Of a stretch of DNA of 64,000 nucleotides, positions 50,900 through 59,926 are shown in pieces; position 1 is the first letter of the stretch; every line of letters begins with the position of its first letter. Under the pieces are notes generated by a model that was not told the DNA's origin, ran no database searches, and was given only the letters and a program-made list of their open reading frames with translations. The DNA is taken from the NCBI GenBank assembly GCA_005116835.1, contig SWDM01000013.1, positions 124,001 through 188,000 on the forward strand, given 5' to 3'. Position numbers and translations under genes: made by a program. This stretch comes from Nitrospira sp. GTDB taxonomy: Bacteria; Nitrospirota; Nitrospiria; Nitrospirales; Nitrospiraceae.

Positions 50900-52450
50900 C
50901 TACACTGCAGTAGAAGTAGATGAAGGAATTCCAATCTTTTCTGGCAAGCTAGATCTGTGCCGCGCAATCATATGCAAAACAGAAAGGATCTTGTCATCCT
51001 GACGAGACAATCCGAAAAAATCCGCCTTTTGCCTCATTGATTTAAGTAGATATGGATCCTCCGGCTCGACCAACTGCGGGGCCTCCTTGAGACTATTAAC
51101 AAGCACCAGCGCAATCTCTCGTGAGGGCCGGTACACCGAATTGCCAGCCAGATGCGCGCTATTGATATTGAAGACGTCAAAGAGAGCCTCCTCCATCTGA
51201 GAAGTCAGCTCAAACCTTGATGGGGTTCGTAGGTGCTCCGCAACCACTGTAGGAAGTTTCGCGATGTCCACGAGCATGGTCGACAACTTCGCAAAGTCTG
51301 AATCCTTCCGTCGAGGGTAAATGGCCTCGGAGTACACGAAAGCCGAAGGAATCTTAAGTAAAATGGACTCGGCTAGAGTCGTTGATCCGTAGTGCAGGAA
51401 CAATCCGCACCGCTGAAGAAGCTGTCGCACCGGCACGTTCTGAACATAGAGAATGTTAGAGTACCCATTCAAAGCTGTATACGGATCATGTTTCAATTTC
51501 CCCTGAATGAGGGACTCCAGGGGGTGGCATTTCAGGATGTGGAGCACTTCAGGATTCAACTTAGCGCTTTCAATCGTTTTTTCAATCCAGTACTGTTTAA
51601 AACGACCTATATTCTCAACCTCTGTCAGAGCCCATCGCAACTTTTCGTCTGCATCTGGCGCTAAAGGATCATACCAATCTTGAGCATTGATAATATCTTC
51701 TTTGGTGTATAGCGACCCATGGAACCCCGTTACGAGAAGGATTGTTCGTTCTTTGGAATAGCAGTCAATCCTTTTCGCAATTTCCAATGGAAGATCGGGA
51801 AATTCCTCCTCGGGTGATCCGAAGTAACTCTCATATTCGGGATAGCCAACAACGCCTATCCTATCAGGCGAGCTCAACTTCTCCTGCTTTAGCAGCAGTG
51901 GAACAGCATACGCAGCCATCTTTCGACCCCAAAAGAGTTCGCGATCAACCAGAGTCGGCCCATAACAATCGTAGCCGACAAAGAAGGTGTTATCGACTAT
52001 CACCCCGCTGTAATCTAGCAGCCCCCCCTCAGCTCGATACGTGATGATACGGCAATTGGTAAGAAACTTTATCGGATAAAACCTGTCCGCTATTGTCACC
52101 GCCGTAAATGGGAAGGTCATGATTACCTGCGGTCTAAAATCAATCGCCTTCTGAAGGAACATTACATCCCGGTATTCGAGAATCTCGACTTTCACACTAG
52201 GAGCCAATTCAAGAATTTGCCGCCGAATAGCTTCGAAATGGGTTCGCTCACGGATAGGATGGTTGAGGACAAGGAGTATTCTTTCGTTACTCATCGTGGG
52301 GCTCTCGATTCCTCTGATAAATGCTCCCAAAGAATACCGGCACCTCAAGGTTCTCCAAAAAAAGAATAGTAGGGCATGGACCGCCTGAAATACGCCACCG
52401 AAACGTTCAGATTGTGTAGCTGACGGTACGAAATGTTTGTGACTATTCAT
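50900..52450 (-). CDS. Putative surface-polysaccharide biosynthesis protein (GT-B-like)
   Basis: A 516-residue protein whose core begins at about residue 53 (NERILLVLNHPIRERTHFEAI). RILLVLNHP, the long alpha/beta segments, CHPLESLI and LLQRCGLFLHYGSTTLAESI resemble the GT-B fold of surface-carbohydrate and CDP-glycerol glycerophosphotransferase-like proteins. The specific reaction is unknown. The ATG at 52450 overlaps the upstream methyltransferase stop as ATGA, so the long start is given. A shorter start at the internal Met at 52294 is possible, since the first 52 residues lack resemblance to a family. Confidence 0.65.
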   Translation of the reverse strand: MNSHKHFVPSATQSERFGGVFQAVHALLFFFWRTLRCRYSLGAFIRGIESPTMSNERILLVLNHPIRERTHFEAIRRQILELAPSVKVEILEYRDVMFLQKAIDFRPQVIMTFPFTAVTIADRFYPIKFLTNCRIITYRAEGGLLDYSGVIVDNTFFVGYDCYGPTLVDRELFWGRKMAAYAVPLLLKQEKLSSPDRIGVVGYPEYESYFGSPEEEFPDLPLEIAKRIDCYSKERTILLVTGFHGSLYTKEDIINAQDWYDPLAPDADEKLRWALTEVENIGRFKQYWIEKTIESAKLNPEVLHILKCHPLESLIQGKLKHDPYTALNGYSNILYVQNVPVRQLLQRCGLFLHYGSTTLAESILLKIPSAFVYSEAIYPRRKDSDFAKLSTMLVDIAKLPTVVAEHLRTPSRFELTSQMEEALFDVFNINSAHLAGNSVYRPSREIALVLVNSLKEAPQLVEPEDPYLLKSMRQKADFFGLSRQDDKILSVLHMIARHRSSLPEKIGIPSSTSTAV

Positions 52451-53466
52451 AGCTTTTGAGCGGCAACAAGCATATGAGACGAAAGCAAATTATTAGAAAG
52501 GAAAGATTGAAAGGCTAATCCGGTTTCTTGCCACCTATCAATCAGAATCTGCCTTAGAAATGGCTGCTCCGTAAGATCAAGTGCGCCATCCAGCACCTCC
52601 TTCCTGACAAGCTCTGCATCGAGCCTCCCCGGCGTTGCTTGCTGGACCACCCTAAATCCACTGACCTGAAGTAGCGCAGACAAAGAATCAAGATTGAAAA
52701 GATTCAGATGCCCCAAATCAATAGCATTCCATTTTTCGCCCAAGACAACGGAGTCAAACCCCGCAGCGTTGGGTGAGGAAATGACAAGCAATCCGCCGGA
52801 CGAAAGAAGAGCCTTGCATTTTTTCAGGAATGCCTGCGGATCATAGAGATGCTCGATAACCTCAAAGCATGCCAGTACATCGAGGGAAGCATCTGCAATG
52901 GCAACATTTTCAAATGGCTGTTCGAGCGTCTCAATGCCACGCTCTCGACAGCTGCGCGCCAAATCTGGGCTCGGTTCAATAGCAAGTACTCGGTCAAAGA
53001 CTCGCACCTTCTTAATTTCTTCGCAAAAAATGCCGAAACCAGCGCCCACCTCGGCAATGGTACGCGTTGCCGTTTCAAATCTCTTGCACATTTCAAGCAG
53101 CGCGTTTACTCGAGGCAAAAAAAGTTTTTCTCGACGAGCCTTTTCGCTTGCTGGAAAGACATATTTATTCCAGTACGCCCAGTCCTCAGATTTCACATAA
53201 TATTCGGCAAGATGATCAGGCCGCGGCCTCGGGTTCACATAAATGGTGTGACACATACCACATGATGCGTATCGAAAGCCGTATCTCTTGAAGTTCTGTG
53301 CTTCATTTCTGCTCCCGCAAGCCGGACATGCTATTTCCACAAATTGATGTTCGTATTTTAATAATAGCTTGGCATCATTAAGCGTACGCTGTCGCTGGCC
53401 GACCATAACTATATCGGGTCGTATGTCATTTTCTAGAAATGGCAATATGTTATCTGTTTCTATCAT
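52447..53466 (-). CDS. Methyltransferase with N-terminal zinc-ribbon
   Basis: From the ATG at 53466, which has a GAGG site 8 bases upstream, it has 339 residues. CPACGSRNEAQ and CGMCHTIYVNPRPR form a zinc-ribbon (about 47-80). RTIAEVGAGFGIFCEEI is the SAM loop, and DVLACFEVIEHLYDP and LLVISSPNAAG complete the class I fold. C-methyltransferases of nucleotide sugars (NovU/TylC3 type) share the zinc-plus-methyltransferase layout. That is a possibility, not a call. Coupled by a 4-base overlap to the next gene. Confidence 0.82.
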   Translation of the reverse strand: MIETDNILPFLENDIRPDIVMVGQRQRTLNDAKLLLKYEHQFVEIACPACGSRNEAQNFKRYGFRYASCGMCHTIYVNPRPRPDHLAEYYVKSEDWAYWNKYVFPASEKARREKLFLPRVNALLEMCKRFETATRTIAEVGAGFGIFCEEIKKVRVFDRVLAIEPSPDLARSCRERGIETLEQPFENVAIADASLDVLACFEVIEHLYDPQAFLKKCKALLSSGGLLVISSPNAAGFDSVVLGEKWNAIDLGHLNLFNLDSLSALLQVSGFRVVQQATPGRLDAELVRKEVLDGALDLTEQPFLRQILIDRWQETGLAFQSFLSNNLLSSHMLVAAQKL

Positions 53467-53623
53467 TTGTAAACCTCTATTAGGGCATTCCACTGCACAG
53501 GCTGGATGTTGTCTGTTCTAAGTCCATGATTCAGCCCGCACGGTTCGTTTAGTTAAGAACCATGAACATAAGGCTCACGCTATTCATGTCGTCTCCGACA
53601 AGACTGTCTGTTGACACGCAACC

Positions 53624-54427
53624 CTACTTTGTAGCTTGCGTTTCTGGAACGACATCGAAATTCCAATAGGCAAGTTGCACATCGTTCTTTTGGATAAAAT
53701 CACGCGCCTTAGTTAGCCCGTCACCGAGGAAGTTGAAGATGTTCGCCGTCGATACTCCAGTGACATTCTCAATCTGCAGTCCTTCGAGAAAGTGCCTAAA
53801 GTCCCCCACGCCGCCCGACGCGATGACTGGAACACGGCAAGCTCTTGATGCCCACGATACCGTCTCAAGGTCGTAACCTTGTCCAGTTCCATCCTGATCA
53901 ATAGAGGTGACATACAGCTCTCCTACTCCACTATCCTCTGCCAGCACAATCGCCTGTTCGAGTGTCAAGCCTGATGGACGTTGCCCATTCTCCAGTATCG
54001 CCTCTGCGCCGAGGGCTGTGGACTTGTAGTCAAGAGATGCCACAATACACTGCCTGCCGAAGACCTGCACTAGCTCCCTGACCAAATCCGGTCGTGTAAA
54101 CAACGCGCTATTCACGATGAGTTTGTCCGCTCCAGAATCGAGTAGCCGATGGGCGTCGTCCAGGCTCTGGATGCCGCCTCCCGCAGCGATCGGCATAAAG
54201 CAGAACGAACTGAGCTTAGAGACATCCTGGCAGAAGGACTCCATGTGTTTCTCACCGCGCGCCACATTCAGCAGCACCAGCTCGTCCACGGATCGCGAGA
54301 TGGAACTGAGATCGTAGTACTTGCGCAGCCAGTCCAGATTGCCTACGGCTTGCAGAGAAAAGTTTCGACTAAGCTGGAATACGCCATTTTGTGACAGTAG
54401 TGTGAAAATGAGTCGTTTTTTTAGCAT
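53624..54427 (-). CDS. HisF-like subunit for sugar amidination
   Basis: TIM-barrel protein of 267 residues related to HisF. At position 11, where HisF carries an essential Asp (CLDV), it has Leu (TLLSQNG). The second catalytic Asp is kept as D133 (ASLDYK). Phosphate-loop segments AAGGGIQSLDDA and IASGGVGD are present. Such paralogues pair with HisH and PseA/WbpG enzymes to make amidino sugars. A histidine-pathway role is unlikely because no other his gene is here. It is the last gene of the nonulosonate operon and follows hisH by 4 bases. Confidence 0.85.
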   Translation of the reverse strand: MLKKRLIFTLLSQNGVFQLSRNFSLQAVGNLDWLRKYYDLSSISRSVDELVLLNVARGEKHMESFCQDVSKLSSFCFMPIAAGGGIQSLDDAHRLLDSGADKLIVNSALFTRPDLVRELVQVFGRQCIVASLDYKSTALGAEAILENGQRPSGLTLEQAIVLAEDSGVGELYVTSIDQDGTGQGYDLETVSWASRACRVPVIASGGVGDFRHFLEGLQIENVTGVSTANIFNFLGDGLTKARDFIQKNDVQLAYWNFDVVPETQATK

Positions 54428-54431
54428 CAGG

Positions 54432-55046
54432 TTATACCCGTAAGAACCGACTGAGCACCCTCAGGCCGTTGGCCTGACTCTTCTCGGGATGGAATTGGGT
54501 TCCAAACACATTGCCTCGCTCTATGCCAGCAACGAAGTGGCCATGGTAATCGCACCAGGCAGCTACATCTTTGGGCTCCACACAGCGCAAGTGGTAGCTA
54601 TGTACGAAGTAAAAATCAGTGGGATCCCTCTGATTTCCCAGCAATGTGGTCGATGGTGAGGCCTCCCACACATTGTTGAAACCGATGTGTGGGAGGCGGA
54701 TGCTCGAGTTCTCGAACTCGAACTGGACAACCTCGCCTAGGATCCACCCCAGACCGTCAATACCTCCGTCTTCATAGCCATAGCTCGCCATGAGCTGCAT
54801 ACCCAAGCAGATACCGAGTACTGGAATCTTACGTCCTAGAACGGCTTCAGATAGGGGTTCCTGTAGCCTGCGAGTTCGTATGTTCTCCATCGCACGGCGA
54901 AAGGAGCCTACACCGGGAAGGATGAGTTTGTCGCTCGCAATGATTTCCCGTGGATCCGAGCTGATCTTTGCCTCCTGGCCAAGGTGTGTCACCGCATTAT
55001 ACACTGATCGTAAATTGCCCATTCCGTAGTTGACAATGGTTAACAT
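54432..55046 (-). CDS. HisH-like glutamine amidotransferase
   Basis: A class I glutaminase of 204 residues. The Cys-His-Glu triad is C80 (LGICLGMQLM), H186 and E188 (TQFHPEKSQ). It provides ammonia to a partner protein; in the histidine pathway that is HisF. Here it sits between a HisF paralogue and a PseA/WbpG-like amidotransferase, the arrangement seen in loci for acetamidino sugars. The ATG is unambiguous, 4 bases upstream of the hisF stop-start junction. Confidence 0.9.
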   Translation of the reverse strand: MLTIVNYGMGNLRSVYNAVTHLGQEAKISSDPREIIASDKLILPGVGSFRRAMENIRTRRLQEPLSEAVLGRKIPVLGICLGMQLMASYGYEDGGIDGLGWILGEVVQFEFENSSIRLPHIGFNNVWEASPSTTLLGNQRDPTDFYFVHSYHLRCVEPKDVAAWCDYHGHFVAGIERGNVFGTQFHPEKSQANGLRVLSRFLRV

Positions 55047-55070
55047 TGATACCTTACCTCGTCCTCACGC

Positions 55071-56186
55071 TCAGCTTACCTCGAAGGTGGGCATCCAACG
55101 ACCGTTCTTCTTCTCGAAGAGATCCTTATTAGCCCACTTGTCGAACACCGCTTCCAGTTCTTCGCGTTTCATATCGAAGAAATCCAGGTAGGCGTCGATA
55201 TACTCCTCAGGATAGTGACCATCGAAATTACGGACAAGTTGCAATCCCTGCCCGCGCGACATCGCACTACGGCGGATATCAATGCCGACATCCTGCGTGC
55301 AGCGCCCGTAGCCGAATTTGAGATACATAAGGTAAGTGTGAATGTCGTAGAGGCACGTGTCGGTCTGGGCAAAGTTGTTGTAAGTGCCCACTGATGCCAT
55401 TTCTTTCTCCCGCATCCCACACTTTTCCTTGGCTACTAGATAATGCTTGTAAGGATCCCAATCCTCGAAGTAGGACCAATGTGCAACCGCTAGATTAGCA
55501 GCACGGAACTGCTGCTCACTCGGATAAAGCCACCAATACAACTCCTTCTCGCTGAATTCATCCAAAAACTGTCGTGGATCGACACCGCTCAAATAGAGGC
55601 GGATACTGTCTTCCATATCGTAGACCGGTGTATTCTTTAGCTTGGATGAACCACCGTATTCAGTTTCTCCCTCCTCACCAAACATGACCAGTGGAATATG
55701 TAAGTTGATCGCCAACTTGAACACAGCGACCTGGACATTAATGATCCAGCTCATCAGCGGTTGACCGTAGTCAACGAGTGTCCGCCTGGATATTCGCTTG
55801 GTAATGAGTGGGTTAGAAACAATACGTAGACAATCGTAACCTGTATTGACAAAATTCTCCAGATTTTGGCGTCCAACATCGAACTCAAGCGGTGGAATAA
55901 TGTTGACGCATAGGGGATGCATGCCCAGTTCATGCTTCATCATGTATGCAACATATGAACTGTCTTTACCCCCACTGACTGGAATAATGCAGTCAAAATT
56001 GCCCTCGCGCGATCGGTACTTCTCATAAAGTCCTGCAAGCTGTGACTTTCTTTCTGTCCAATCCACTACGCGACGTTTCTCTTCAGTCCACACACAGGCG
56101 TTACACCAACCGCGCCCGTCAAAAGTAATGCGTGGCCGCGTGGACGGCATCAAACAATTTTTGCAATATTGAAGCTTGAATGTCAT
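55071..56186 (-). CDS. N-acetyl sugar amidotransferase (PseA/WbpG-like)
   Basis: ATP-pyrophosphatase-type amidotransferase of 371 residues that converts an N-acetyl into an acetamidino group. A zinc site of four cysteines is visible: C8, C11 (YCKNC), C28, C31 (WCNAC). The PP-loop is VSGGKDSSYVAY (71-76 SGGKDS). It belongs with the HisH and HisF genes downstream, as in Campylobacter (hisF-hisH-pseA) and in Pseudomonas wbpG clusters. The upstream GNAT gene overlaps it by 4 bases. The acceptor is probably the nonulosonic acid made by the operon. Confidence 0.9.
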   Translation of the reverse strand: MTFKLQYCKNCLMPSTRPRITFDGRGWCNACVWTEEKRRVVDWTERKSQLAGLYEKYRSREGNFDCIIPVSGGKDSSYVAYMMKHELGMHPLCVNIIPPLEFDVGRQNLENFVNTGYDCLRIVSNPLITKRISRRTLVDYGQPLMSWIINVQVAVFKLAINLHIPLVMFGEEGETEYGGSSKLKNTPVYDMEDSIRLYLSGVDPRQFLDEFSEKELYWWLYPSEQQFRAANLAVAHWSYFEDWDPYKHYLVAKEKCGMREKEMASVGTYNNFAQTDTCLYDIHTYLMYLKFGYGRCTQDVGIDIRRSAMSRGQGLQLVRNFDGHYPEEYIDAYLDFFDMKREELEAVFDKWANKDLFEKKNGRWMPTFEVS

Positions 56187-56770
56187 ATTTTCCCTTCCCC
56201 AAACTTACTCACCAAGATATGGTCAACTACCCCCCCCCTGAAATACAGTTGTTCTCTAAGGACCCCCTCAACATGGAAACCGTTCTTTTCAAAAGCTCGA
56301 CGCATGCCGATGTTAATGGCATGGTAGCCAGCCGTGACCTTCCGAAAACCTAATTCATCGAAGATGAAACGACAGGCTGCACGAATCGCTGCCGATGCAA
56401 TACCCTGACCCCATGCCTTTGGGTCGCCGACCACAATCCCGATGGACGCCCGACGTGCCAGCTGGTCCAAATCATAGATCTTGAGCGTCCCCACAAACTG
56501 CTCAGATGCACGAGGCGAACGCCTAGCGTAGATGGCCAAAAACATCGTTGTGTCGGTATCAATGTTGTTGAAATACGCCACGAGCTTGGCCTTGCTCACC
56601 GGAAAGAGATAGTCGAAGCGACCGATAGTGCGAGTGACGCGCGGGTCGTTCATCCATCGCAGATAGTCTGAAGAATTCAAATTGCGCCGAGTAAATGGCC
56701 TTAGCACCACATTACCTTCGCGCAAAAAAAACGGCGATCTTAGACGATCAGCTTGACCAGGCATAGACAT
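56183..56770 (-). CDS. GNAT N-acetyltransferase (PseH/RimJ-like)
   Basis: A 195-residue acetyltransferase: NVVLRPFTRRNLNSSDYLRWM (about 20), IGIVVGDPKAWGQGIASAAI (acetyl-CoA loop) and YHAINIGMRRAFEKNGFHVEG. The pattern is that of RimJ/RimL and PseH, which acetylate amino sugars in nonulosonate pathways. It starts at 56770, or six bases later at a second Met. It overlaps the amidotransferase gene as ATGA. Confidence 0.82.
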   Translation of the reverse strand: MSMPGQADRLRSPFFLREGNVVLRPFTRRNLNSSDYLRWMNDPRVTRTIGRFDYLFPVSKAKLVAYFNNIDTDTTMFLAIYARRSPRASEQFVGTLKIYDLDQLARRASIGIVVGDPKAWGQGIASAAIRAACRFIFDELGFRKVTAGYHAINIGMRRAFEKNGFHVEGVLREQLYFRGGVVDHILVSKFGEGKI

Positions 56771-56839
56771 AAAGAAACTTGAATTTAGGAAACACAGTTA
56801 CAGCCAATGAACCGCGGCAGGCGTCGAGTTCGCGAAGAG

Positions 56840-57613
56840 CTATAGCGAAAACCCATCGTCAACGACAAGCGCATGACCATTCACGAACTTTGAGAGATCG
56901 GACAGCAGGAACAGGAGCGCGCCACAGACGTCCTCGTTGTCTAGCATCCCCTTGCTGAGACAAAATTCGCTGTAGGCTTTAAGGAAGGACACAGGCTGCC
57001 TATCACGTACTCCGCCTGGGCTAATCGCGTTGACCCGAATGTTGCTGCCTCTTAAATACTTGCTAAGGTACTTCGTCAGTTGGAGGATGCCGGCCTTGAG
57101 CACCGCATATTCCACGGGCATGGTAATCTGAGTCCCACGGTAGATCTGAAACCGCGGAGCTATCATGCCATATACGGATGCCATGTTAATAATGTTACCG
57201 TGCCCCTGCTTGCGGAAAAATTTAATGAATTGCTGTGTGGCCAGGAAATACCCGCCCAGATGTAGCGCCACGTTCTCAGTAAAATCAGCCAGGGCTACGT
57301 CTTCGAACTTTCGCCCATAGCGTTTATTCCTGGGATATGCATTGTTGACCAGGGCATCAATCGTCCCGAAGCGGCGACTTAGTGATTTGATCACACGTCC
57401 AATCGAGGCATGATTGTTAATGTCAATATGTGCAAACACCGCACGGCCCGCGAGTCCTTTAGCATTTAACTGACTCGCTACCTCCTCACCCCGTCGCTGA
57501 TCTAGTTCAGCAACTATCGCAACGCCTCCGTTTTCTGCTACGGCATGACAGAACGCTCGGCCGAGGAGCCCGGCGCCACCAGTAATCACAACCACCTTGT
57601 CTTTCAACATCAT
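56840..57613 (-). CDS. SDR-family oxidoreductase (PtmA-like)
   Basis: Short-chain dehydrogenase of about 257 residues. The coenzyme loop is VVVITGGAGLLGRAF and the NNAYPRNKRY motif is the SDR NNAG variant. The catalytic Tyr/Lys are in YAVLKAGILQ and the C-terminus is GHALVVDDGFSL. PtmA of Campylobacter occupies the same context beside ptmB and ptmE. The start is one of two adjacent ATGs (57613 or 57610); a GTG at 57625 is less likely. There is a gap of 24 bases from the aminotransferase. Confidence 0.82.
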   Translation of the reverse strand: MMLKDKVVVITGGAGLLGRAFCHAVAENGGVAIVAELDQRRGEEVASQLNAKGLAGRAVFAHIDINNHASIGRVIKSLSRRFGTIDALVNNAYPRNKRYGRKFEDVALADFTENVALHLGGYFLATQQFIKFFRKQGHGNIINMASVYGMIAPRFQIYRGTQITMPVEYAVLKAGILQLTKYLSKYLRGSNIRVNAISPGGVRDRQPVSFLKAYSEFCLSKGMLDNEDVCGALLFLLSDLSKFVNGHALVVDDGFSL

Positions 57614-57637
57614 CAAGTTGACCACTCTGTGAATTAG

Positions 57638-58930
57638 TCAGTTGAACTTTCTGAAAACCGGCTTGAGTACTGGCCCCAGCAGATAGGTCTCTACTCCATT
57701 CCGTAAAGCCTTTCGATAGACCTCGAATGTAGCCCGCAGCGCCTTCTCGGTCAGGGAAAACTCTTCTTCGCGGTGTCGATAGCTTAATGAAAGCCAGGGC
57801 ATAAGAACTCCGTTTCGAATCATCTCCTGTGAGAACAGTGTACGTAGAGGGAGGGACGGCTCCCCCTTGAAATCCAGGGTCACGAAGTAGGGAGAACACG
57901 GGACTCCCGCGGCTTTGAAGCTGCCGTCCACGCCATACTCACGAGCCACGTTGTTCATCAGCTCTATTAGACGGCGACCATAAGACCACAGATGATCCAC
58001 CACTGCCTCGCGCTGCATATACCTAGCCGTGGCAACGAAAGCACCCATTCCACACATCTCAGCTCCATGCGTGGTGGACAGAAAGAATACGCGCTCCTGA
58101 CCCTCGGGCCCAATTGAGCCAAGCTCCATGATCTCTCGCCGTCCGGCGACACAAGACACTGAGTAGCCATTTGCCATTCCTTTGCCAAAAGTGCATAGGT
58201 CCGGCATAACTTGGTAATAGTGCTGCGCGCCCTTCATGTGCCACCGAAATCCTGTAATCATCTCATCCAGAATCAATATGACACCAAGGTCGCTACAAAG
58301 GGTTCGCACCTGCTGCAAGTAACCTTTTGGTGGGTGATCTAACGTGGCTGGCTCCAATACCACACAAGCAATTTGAGATGGGAATTCCTCAAACAAATTT
58401 TCCAGTGAACTAATATCACCATAGTGAAAGAGCTTGGTCTGACTGACAGTCGAGACCGGAATGCCTCGCGTGATCAGTGTGGACCCGATGAACCAATCAT
58501 CAAAAGAGAAGAACGGATGTTGAGCACAGCGGGCGATCAGCTCCCGCCCGGTGAAGGCTCGAGCTAGCTTTACTGCGGCCGACACTGAATTTGATCCGTT
58601 TTTTGCAAACTTGACCATCTCTGCCGACTTGATGAGGCTGCACAGCGACTCCGCTGCTTCCAGCTCGATTATCGAAGGTCGTGTTAAGTTGTTCCCATTG
58701 CGAATTTCCCGAATGGCTGCCTCGTCGATCTCATCCTCAGCGTAACCGATTGTTACTGCCCGGAGAGCCATTCCATAGTCCAAGTATCGAGTACCCTTTT
58801 CGTCGAAGACATAGGCGCCTTTACCTCTGGATAGAATATTTGGAGCGTTGGCTGGAAACTGGTCAGCGCCACGAGAATACGTGTGTGCTCCTCCAGGAAT
58901 AACTCTTTGTAAGCGTTGAGTATAATCCAT
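57638..58930 (-). CDS. Class III aminotransferase (glutamate-1-semialdehyde aminomutase-like)
   Basis: A fold-type I PLP enzyme of 430 residues: VIPGGAHTYSRGADQFP (about 10-26), GSNSVSAAVKLARAFTG (112-128), LDEMITGFRWH (D222) and the Schiff-base lysine K250 in CTFGKGMANGYSVSCVAG. It resembles HemL, but the context is sugar biosynthesis, so it probably aminates or isomerises an amino sugar precursor. It is a component of nonulosonate loci that I cannot place in a known step. It starts 3 bases after the preceding oxidoreductase's stop. Confidence 0.85.
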   Translation of the reverse strand: MDYTQRLQRVIPGGAHTYSRGADQFPANAPNILSRGKGAYVFDEKGTRYLDYGMALRAVTIGYAEDEIDEAAIREIRNGNNLTRPSIIELEAAESLCSLIKSAEMVKFAKNGSNSVSAAVKLARAFTGRELIARCAQHPFFSFDDWFIGSTLITRGIPVSTVSQTKLFHYGDISSLENLFEEFPSQIACVVLEPATLDHPPKGYLQQVRTLCSDLGVILILDEMITGFRWHMKGAQHYYQVMPDLCTFGKGMANGYSVSCVAGRREIMELGSIGPEGQERVFFLSTTHGAEMCGMGAFVATARYMQREAVVDHLWSYGRRLIELMNNVAREYGVDGSFKAAGVPCSPYFVTLDFKGEPSLPLRTLFSQEMIRNGVLMPWLSLSYRHREEEFSLTEKALRATFEVYRKALRNGVETYLLGPVLKPVFRKFN

Positions 58931-58933
58931 GGG

Positions 58934-59926
58934 TCACACCGCCAAACGCTCGAGAGCACAGAGAGTCTGTAGCACCGCGTAGTCATTAAGCAAGGTATTG
59001 GGAAAGGCAGCGGGGTTGTTCGTCTCCACCGCTTGCAGAAAGTCGCACAACTCGCCGACATACGGCTCTTCAGCATTGATGTACCCGTCCTCTGCTCGCC
59101 CTCTATGTAACTCGAACTGCGTCCAAGCATCCGACCCTAGCGTACGCATACGGACTACATTTTCAGTCGCGCTAAATACCACTTGTCCCATAGTGCCAAG
59201 TACACGCATCTCACGCGTAACTTCAGGTCTGGATAAAACCTCTATGGTGATGTTAGCCAAGGTGCCTCCCGGATATCTCAGCCAAAAATGATAGATGTCG
59301 TCAATGTCGACTGACATATCCCCAACGCGGTCGCGAAGACAGGCCAATGGCTTTGGCTCACCGAACACATCATTTAGCCATGTAAGTTCAAACGGCACGA
59401 TCTCTCGACACCCTCCGGTCAGTCTCTTAGAGACATAATAGCTCTCAATCGGCTCCCAAGGATGCCAATCCTTCAAATACTGACCGGTGTGGTAGTTAAT
59501 GTTGAGCACTTTTCCGATTGCGCCTGCGCGTATTAGTTCCTTCACTTTGGCTGGCCCTGGAAAATAACGCATGGTACAAGATGGTGCCATAATTGGCCCC
59601 CCTTCACGAATGAGGTTGTGCAATTCCAAAATTTTGTCAGCATCCACTACTGACGCTTCAATGAAGCATGGTAGGCGATGACGATAGCCAAAGAAGGCAT
59701 AGTCCATATGCCGATCCGGCGGTGTAGCGATGACTAGCGCAGACGGGGCGAATGCCGCTACCGCTTCTTCGACACTGGAAAAGGTCGGCACCGCGAACTT
59801 GCTAGCGCTTTCTTCACGCCGATCTTCGCGAGGATCAACCCCTCCAATGTTTTTGACTCCGAGCGTTTGCAGGTTTCGGATACGACGCTTCCCCATAGAA
59901 CCTAGGCCGATAACAAGCATTCTCAT
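58934..59926 (-). CDS. Gfo/Idh/MocA-family oxidoreductase
   Basis: A 330-residue NAD(P)-dependent sugar dehydrogenase: MLVIGLGSMGKRRIRNLQTLG is the nucleotide-binding loop. EAVVDADKILELHNLIREGG, YHTGQYLKDWHPWE and PFELTWLNDVFGEP follow in the C-terminal domain. Its ATG overlaps neuA by 4 bases. In Campylobacter, ptmF is in the equivalent place; the correspondence is inferred from position and fold. Substrate unknown. Confidence 0.85.
   Translation of the reverse strand: MRMLVIGLGSMGKRRIRNLQTLGVKNIGGVDPREDRREESASKFAVPTFSSVEEAVAAFAPSALVIATPPDRHMDYAFFGYRHRLPCFIEASVVDADKILELHNLIREGGPIMAPSCTMRYFPGPAKVKELIRAGAIGKVLNINYHTGQYLKDWHPWEPIESYYVSKRLTGGCREIVPFELTWLNDVFGEPKPLACLRDRVGDMSVDIDDIYHFWLRYPGGTLANITIEVLSRPEVTREMRVLGTMGQVVFSATENVVRMRTLGSDAWTQFELHRGRAEDGYINAEEPYVGELCDFLQAVETNNPAAFPNTLLNDYAVLQTLCALERLAV

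Noticed and set aside
50788-50967. N-terminal extension of the ABC transporter
   Set aside because: It begins with TTG, overlaps the upstream gene and lacks resemblance to the family; the ATG at 50787 fits.
53624-55046. Histidine biosynthesis operon fragment
   Set aside because: No other his gene is near, the HisF paralogue lacks Asp11, and the flanking amidotransferase shows a sugar-modification role.
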